From: Cohnella xylanilytica
GTDB taxonomy: Bacteria > Bacillota > Bacilli > Paenibacillales > Paenibacillaceae
Direction: 5' to 3'
DNA length: 64,000 bases
Assembly (NCBI RefSeq): GCF_014212175.1
Contig: NZ_JACJVR010000077.1
Coordinates: 1-64,000 of the forward strand
The translations under genes were made by a program, and so were the position numbers. Position 1 is the first letter of the stretch; every line of letters begins with the position of its first letter. Positions 59,527-64,000 of this stretch are shown one piece after another. The notes below the pieces were generated by a model, which saw only the letters and a list, made by a program, of their open reading frames with translations, did no database searches and was not told where the DNA came from.

Positions 59527-60515
59527 TGACTACGCAGAAGCCGCTGCTGGAAGTGAAAGGACTCAAAAAGGATTTTTCGGTTCGAACGCGATTTGGCGCT
59601 CCAAAGCAGGTCGTGAAGGCGATCAACGACGTCGACTTCTCCCTTTATGAAGGAGAGACGTTCGCGCTCGTCGGGGAGTCGGGCTGCGGCAAGAGCACGA
59701 CCGGCCGCGCCGTTCTGCGCCTGATCGAACCGACCGAAGGTCGAATTCTGTATAACGGGACCGATCTTGCCGAACTCGGGCCGAGACGTCTGACCGCGCT
59801 CCGCAAGGAGATGCAGATGGTGTTCCAGGATCCTTACTCTTCACTCAACCCGCGCAAGCGAGTAGGGGAGATGATCGAGGAGCCGCTCGTCATTCACGGA
59901 ATCGGAGACAAAAAGGAACGGACGCTGCGAGCGCTTCAATTGCTCGAGAAGGTCGGGCTGCATCCGGAGCATTATTACCGCTTCCCTCACGAGTTCTCAG
60001 GGGGGCAGAGGCAGCGCATCGGCATCGCCCGTGCTCTCGCTGTACGGCCTAAGATTATTGTCTGCGACGAGCCGGTATCCGCGTTGGACGTCTCGATCCA
60101 ATCCCAGATCATCAATCTCCTCGAGGAGCTTCAGGAGCAAGAGAAGCTGACCTATCTATTCATCTCTCACGATCTGGGAGTCGTGAGACATATGGCCGAC
60201 CGGATTGGCGTCATGTATATGGGGCGCCTCGTCGAGGTCGCCCCGACGGAGAGGCTGTTCGCCGAGCCTCGGCATCCTTATACGCAAGAGCTGCTGGCTG
60301 CCATTCCGGCGGCCGCGCCAGGAGAGGGGAAGCTAAGGCGGGCGCCGCTTGGAGAGATGCCGTCTCCGCTTCATCTGCCTCCGGGTTGCGCGTTCCAGAA
60401 TCGTTGTCCGCACGCGACGGAGCGATGCCGCGGCGAGATGCCCGTCACCCGGCGATTGGACGAAAGTCACGAAGTGCAATGCCATTTATACGACATCGGG
60501 GAGGTTACGGCATGA
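59523..60515 (+). CDS. ABC importer ATP-binding protein (DppF-like) of the D-amino-acid locus
   Basis: 330 residues. Walker [10 protein letters not shown]-loop [11 protein letters not shown], signature FSGGQRQR, Walker [13 protein letters not shown], and the C-terminal cysteine domain ([15 protein letters not shown]). I start at ATG 59523, which overlaps the DppD-like stop by four bases. The longer upstream frame lies inside that gene. Ends in ATGA overlap with the deacylase gene. Confidence 0.94.
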   Translation: MMTTQKPLLEVKGLKKDFSVRTRFGAPKQVVKAINDVDFSLYEGETFALVGESGCGKSTTGRAVLRLIEPTEGRILYNGTDLAELGPRRLTALRKEMQMVFQDPYSSLNPRKRVGEMIEEPLVIHGIGDKKERTLRALQLLEKVGLHPEHYYRFPHEFSGGQRQRIGIARALAVRPKIIVCDEPVSALDVSIQSQIINLLEELQEQEKLTYLFISHDLGVVRHMADRIGVMYMGRLVEVAPTERLFAEPRHPYTQELLAAIPAAAPGEGKLRRAPLGEMPSPLHLPPGCAFQNRCPHATERCRGEMPVTRRLDESHEVQCHLYDIGEVTA

Positions 60516-62146
60516 AGGCGGACGTTCGGATTCGGGGCGGCTTGATCGTGGACGGAACGGGGGCTCCGGCCAGAAAGGGCGACATTGCCATCAAGGACGG
60601 GCGGCTCCTTCTGGACGCGGAAGGAGTCGAGGCGAACGAGACCGTCGAAGCGGGAGGGATGGTCGTCGCTCCCGGCTTTATCGACATTCATACGCATTCG
60701 GACCTGACGCTGCTCGTCGATTCGCGCGGCGCGAGCAAGGTGTCGCAGGGGGTGACGACCGAGATTGTCGGCAATTGCGGCATGTCGGTCGTCGATACGC
60801 ACGGCAAGCACAAGGAACGGATTCGCGGCGCATCGGCGTTTATCTACGGCGATCTGCTAGATTGGAAGTGGAATGATTACGCCGAATATTTGGCCGAATA
60901 CGAGAAGCGAGGCATCTCGATCAATGTCGGCGCTCTTATCGGCCACGGAACGGCAAGGGCCTCAGTCATCGGCTACGACGACCGGCCGGTGACCGAAAGG
61001 GAGCTCGAAGCGATGAGAAGATACGTCGCCGACGGAATGGAAGCGGGGGCGCTTGGCTTGTCTTCCGGATTGATCTATTCTCCGGGCGTCTTCGCGCCCC
61101 GTGAAGAGCTGGTCGAGCTCTGCAAGGTCGTCGCGAGCTACGGCGGCATCTACAGCACGCACATGCGCAACGAATCCGACGGTCTGCTCGATTCGATCGA
61201 GGAATCGATCCAAGTCGCACGGGAGTCCGGCGTCTCTCTGCAAATCTCGCATCTCAAATCGACCGGCAAGCGCAACTGGGGGCGTGTGGCACGAGCAGTG
61301 GAGATGATCGAGAGGGCGAGAGGGGAAGGGGTAAACGTACATTACGACTTCTATCCGTACCACGCCAGCTCCACGGGCATGACTTACCTGCTCCCTCCTT
61401 GGGCGCAGGAAGGAGGCTGGGAGGCGAGCGAAGCCCGTATTCGCGATCCCAAGCTGCGTCGGCGGATGGTAGGGGAGATCGTGAACGGATCGGACAGTTG
61501 GATCAGCCCTTCGCGCAACGCGGGATGGGACGGCGTCATGATCGCCTCCGTCCAGACCGAGCGCAACCGGCATGCCGAAGGGATGCGGCTGAACGAGTAC
61601 GCCCGTGCTCGCGGAATGCCTGAACCCGAGGCGATGCTGGACCTCCTCCTCGAAGAATCGGGGGGCGTCGGCATGGTTCTGTTCGTCATGAGCGAGGACG
61701 ATATCGCGGCAGCCGCCTCGAGCGAATGGTCCATAGTCGGCTCGGACGGCCTTGCTCTCGCCGCCGACGGAGTTTTAAGCCGCTCGAAGCCCCATCCGCG
61801 CAGCTATGGGAGCTTCCCGCGCGTTTTTGATCGCTACGTCAGGCAGCGCCCTGTGCTGACTCTGGAACGGGCGATTCACAAGATGACCGGGCTGCCGGCG
61901 GCCAAGCTTCGTCTGACGGATCGCGGCCTGCTAAAGAACGGTTACGTCGCCGACGTGGTGCTGTTCGATCCGGATCGGGTCAGGGACCTTGCCACTTTCG
62001 AAGCTCCCCACCAATACAGCGAAGGCATTCATACCGTATGGGTAGGAGGACGGGCGGCCTATTCGCGAGGACGCTTCCTCGACCCCAAGAGTGGCGTGGT
62101 CGTAAGGTCCGCCGCGAGCTCCCGCGTCGCGAAGGCGGAGCGTTAA
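60512..62146 (+). CDS. N-acyl-D-amino-acid deacylase (D-aminoacylase)
   Basis: 544-residue zinc amidohydrolase that removes acyl groups from N-acyl-D-amino acids. Metal and active-site signatures: FIDIHTHSD (His 60, His 62), VGNCGMS with the bridging-type cysteine of this family, YSTHMRNE and ISHLKSTG histidines, and the catalytic Asp in VGSDGLAL. The small beta-domain is split between the two ends (RIRGGLIVDGTG and KNGYVADVVLFDPDRV). ATG 60512 overlaps the ATPase stop as ATGA. The strongest single evidence that the locus handles D-amino acids. Confidence 0.93.
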   Translation: MKADVRIRGGLIVDGTGAPARKGDIAIKDGRLLLDAEGVEANETVEAGGMVVAPGFIDIHTHSDLTLLVDSRGASKVSQGVTTEIVGNCGMSVVDTHGKHKERIRGASAFIYGDLLDWKWNDYAEYLAEYEKRGISINVGALIGHGTARASVIGYDDRPVTERELEAMRRYVADGMEAGALGLSSGLIYSPGVFAPREELVELCKVVASYGGIYSTHMRNESDGLLDSIEESIQVARESGVSLQISHLKSTGKRNWGRVARAVEMIERARGEGVNVHYDFYPYHASSTGMTYLLPPWAQEGGWEASEARIRDPKLRRRMVGEIVNGSDSWISPSRNAGWDGVMIASVQTERNRHAEGMRLNEYARARGMPEPEAMLDLLLEESGGVGMVLFVMSEDDIAAAASSEWSIVGSDGLALAADGVLSRSKPHPRSYGSFPRVFDRYVRQRPVLTLERAIHKMTGLPAAKLRLTDRGLLKNGYVADVVLFDPDRVRDLATFEAPHQYSEGIHTVWVGGRAAYSRGRFLDPKSGVVVRSAASSRVAKAER

Positions 62147-62175
62147 GAGAAGCCGCCGGAAAGAAGGTTGCACCT

Positions 62176-63567
62176 ATGAGAATCGCCGCTAAGGCGTACG
62201 ACCGAGTTCTGATTCTATCCTTGGCCGCGATATACATCCTGCTTCAAATCACCCGTTGGGAGTTCTTGTCCGACGCGCTCGGCGTTCTGGTTCTCGTCAC
62301 GGTTGCGGTGCTGCTCCCTCGGCTGAAGGGCATGACACGGATCCTGACCGCGTGCTTCCTGATCGGAGGAGCGTTGCTGATGACCGCTAGCGGCGCCGGT
62401 CCGCGGGAGTGGTTCGAAGCCGCGTCCGTGAACGCGACCGTGGCGACTCTGTTCGCGATCGCCCCTCTATTCGGGATTCCCGTACGTTCCAGGAAATACG
62501 AGTCCGCTCTGCTCGGCTTCTACGAGAACCGACTGACGAGCCCTGCGGGGTTCTTCCTCGGGTCGCAATTCTTGACGATGTTGATGGGGGTGTTTATCAA
62601 CGTCGGCTCCATCCCGGTCGTCTATCACCTGGCGTCCGTCCATACCCGGCTGGCGAAGCCGGGTATGCTCGCCAATGCGCTGAACCGGGGCTTCGCCGGA
62701 GCGATCTTCTGGTCGCCCTACTTCGCGGCGATGGCTCTGGTCACCACGGCTCTGGACTTGCCGTGGACGGCCATTCTGCCCTACGCGATCGGCTTGTCCT
62801 TGCTTAGCGGAACGGTAAGCTTGCTCGTCGAGCTGCCATCGCTGCGCAAGGGCGCCGCGGAAGAAGGGAGAAGGGACGAGGGGGAGCCGCGGAAGAGCGG
62901 TCCTTCGGAACAATCGGCTCCCCTGGCGGGCGCCGGCAAGACTCTAACGCTTCTTGCGGCCTATCTGGCTTCCGCCATCATTCTCGTCGTCGCGCTGGAG
63001 CATTGGACGAGACTTCCGATCGTACTGGCTACCTGCGCGGCCGCGCTAATCTATCCGTTCCTCTGGTGTCTAGGCACCAAGGAGATGGCCGCATACCGCG
63101 CTGCGTTCCGTGAGCATTTGACGGTGACGGTCCCCTCCTTGAGGAAGGAGATTACGTTGTTCCTCGCGGCGGGGTTCTTCAGCGGAGCGATCGCCGGAAC
63201 GTCTCTGGGGGAATGGATTCCCAAGGTTCTGGATGCGATTCCGCTGCCGGAAGCGGTAACGCTAGCCGTCTTGACGGTTGCGCTGATTACGGTGACTTCC
63301 TTGATCGGGCTTCATCCGATCGTTCTCGTCACGATTCTGGCAACCGGCGTCGATCCGGCGTCCGTCGGGGTCAGTCCGCTGTTCCTGGCCTTGCTTCTCC
63401 TGGGTAGCTGGGCAATCTCCAATCCGGTGTCCCCAGCATCGGCCGTCAATAACCTGTTGTCGGGACTTCTCGGGAAGGACGTATTCAAGCTGGCCGCCGG
63501 CAATTACAAATACGTCGCGGTCATGGCGGTGCTTCTTCCCGCGTGTGTGCTCGCGCTGAGGTTGTAA
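62176..63567 (+). CDS. Polytopic membrane protein, ion-transporter-like carrier
   Basis: 463 residues with about eleven or twelve hydrophobic segments and a charged central loop (about 230-260, EEGRRDEGEPRKSGPSEQ) that divides it into two halves. LIGLHPIVLVTILATGVDP and NPVSPASAVNNLLSG near the end look like the re-entrant SNP/NPVSP-type loops of secondary carriers in the ion-transporter superfamily. No specific family identified. ATG 62176 with AAGAAGGTT upstream, 29 bases after the deacylase gene. In this operon it may export a product such as a hydroxy acid or import a monomer. That is inference. Confidence 0.72.
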   Translation: MRIAAKAYDRVLILSLAAIYILLQITRWEFLSDALGVLVLVTVAVLLPRLKGMTRILTACFLIGGALLMTASGAGPREWFEAASVNATVATLFAIAPLFGIPVRSRKYESALLGFYENRLTSPAGFFLGSQFLTMLMGVFINVGSIPVVYHLASVHTRLAKPGMLANALNRGFAGAIFWSPYFAAMALVTTALDLPWTAILPYAIGLSLLSGTVSLLVELPSLRKGAAEEGRRDEGEPRKSGPSEQSAPLAGAGKTLTLLAAYLASAIILVVALEHWTRLPIVLATCAAALIYPFLWCLGTKEMAAYRAAFREHLTVTVPSLRKEITLFLAAGFFSGAIAGTSLGEWIPKVLDAIPLPEAVTLAVLTVALITVTSLIGLHPIVLVTILATGVDPASVGVSPLFLALLLLGSWAISNPVSPASAVNNLLSGLLGKDVFKLAAGNYKYVAVMAVLLPACVLALRL

Positions 63568-63666
63568 CTTGCGGCGATGTCGCGCGGATCGTCGGTGGCT
63601 GCCGGAATAAAGTCTGGGAACGAACTTGGCCAGGCGGACATTCAGTCGATAGAAGAAGGTGATGGC

Positions 63667-64000
63667 ATGGCGTTGGCGGTACCTTCCGAGGGAGACGGAG
63701 GCTGGCTGGAGAGGCGGGCCGACGAGATCAGCCAGATGCTTCGATGTCCGGTTACGATCGAGGACACCGAGCATCGGGTTCTTGCGTACAGTATGCACGA
63801 ACAGAACGCGGACGCTATCCGGATCGCGACCATCATCGGCCGCCGCGTTCCGGAGCATGTCGTACGCAGCCTTCGCGAGAAAGGAGTCATTCGCAGGCTT
63901 CAGAGAGAGGACGGTCCTATCCGCATCGAAGCGATGGAAGAGATCGGTCTCGGCGCGCGGGCGGCTGTCTCCGTCCGAAGCGGCGGCCGGGTCGTCGGCT
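63667..64000 (+). CDS. PucR/CdaR-like transcriptional regulator, 5' part (runs off the window)
   Basis: The first 111 residues are present and the frame is open to the window end. WLERRADEISQMLRCPVTIEDTEHRVLAYSMHEQNADAIRIATIIGRRVPEHVVRSLREKGVIRRLQREDGPIRI is the N-terminal sensory region of PucR-type regulators of Paenibacillaceae (PutR-like). The helix-turn-helix would lie beyond the edge. I start at ATG 63667, after GAAGGTGATGG. An ATG at 63662 is in another frame. Possibly a second regulator of the D-amino-acid locus, since such proteins often control amino-acid catabolism. Confidence 0.7.
   Translation, partial: MALAVPSEGDGGWLERRADEISQMLRCPVTIEDTEHRVLAYSMHEQNADAIRIATIIGRRVPEHVVRSLREKGVIRRLQREDGPIRIEAMEEIGLGARAAVSVRSGGRVVG

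Overview
The window is GC-rich, gene-dense DNA from a spore-forming, SLH-decorated Gram-positive. Features that point to Paenibacillaceae (Cohnella or Paenibacillus type, an inference) are a GerA/GerC/GerB germination receptor, YesM/YesN two-component pairs, S-layer-homology anchors, a DUF4023 mini-protein, strong GGAGG ribosome sites and frequent GTG/TTG starts. I count 52 intact or edge-truncated genes and one gene remnant. I see no rRNA, tRNA, prophage, transposase or CRISPR array.

Layout. 1-170: left-edge 51-bp-period repeat array. 253-4395: surface double nucleotidase with SLH domains between its two catalytic modules. 4698-7578: histidine kinase, WrbA, a repeat array, a sulfatase-like gene remnant and a small AT-rich membrane-anchored protein. 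7830-9404: secreted alpha/beta hydrolase. 9539-23120: carbohydrate region with a YesN/YesM/anchored binding-protein sensor, a Gfo/Idh/MocA oxidoreductase, a GH31 glycosidase, and a divergent sugar ABC transporter followed by a DUF4832 secreted protein. 23507-24406: membrane protein. 24689-31863: LacI regulator and a complete family-5 ABC importer. 32007-33722: divergent LysR and NADP-binding reductase genes. 33807-38618: 1603-residue RCC1/InlB-repeat/SLH surface protein. 38769-41964: small and secreted proteins and an SDR. 42131-45122: NAD salvage set (NrtR-type regulator, NadV, NMN adenylyltransferase) with two matching palindromic operators. 45221-49376: germination receptor. 49533-51153: small genes, including a cold-shock protein followed by a five-unit 51-bp array.

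51451-64000 is a tightly packed D-amino-acid locus: GntR regulator, D-2-hydroxyacid dehydrogenase, family-5 binding protein, D-amino-acid transaminase, a cytoplasmic SxxK/SDN/KTG serine hydrolase, two permeases, two ATPases, N-acyl-D-amino-acid deacylase, a polytopic carrier-like protein and the start of a PucR-like regulator. Several genes overlap by 4-8 bases. I read it as import of N-acylated or D-residue-containing peptides, their hydrolysis and deacylation, transamination of the released D-amino acids, and reduction of the keto acids to D-hydroxy acids.

The two most unusual observations are this D-amino-acid operon and three dissimilar intergenic repeat families that share the same 51-bp period. 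Two of the three families carry a clear short hairpin in each unit.
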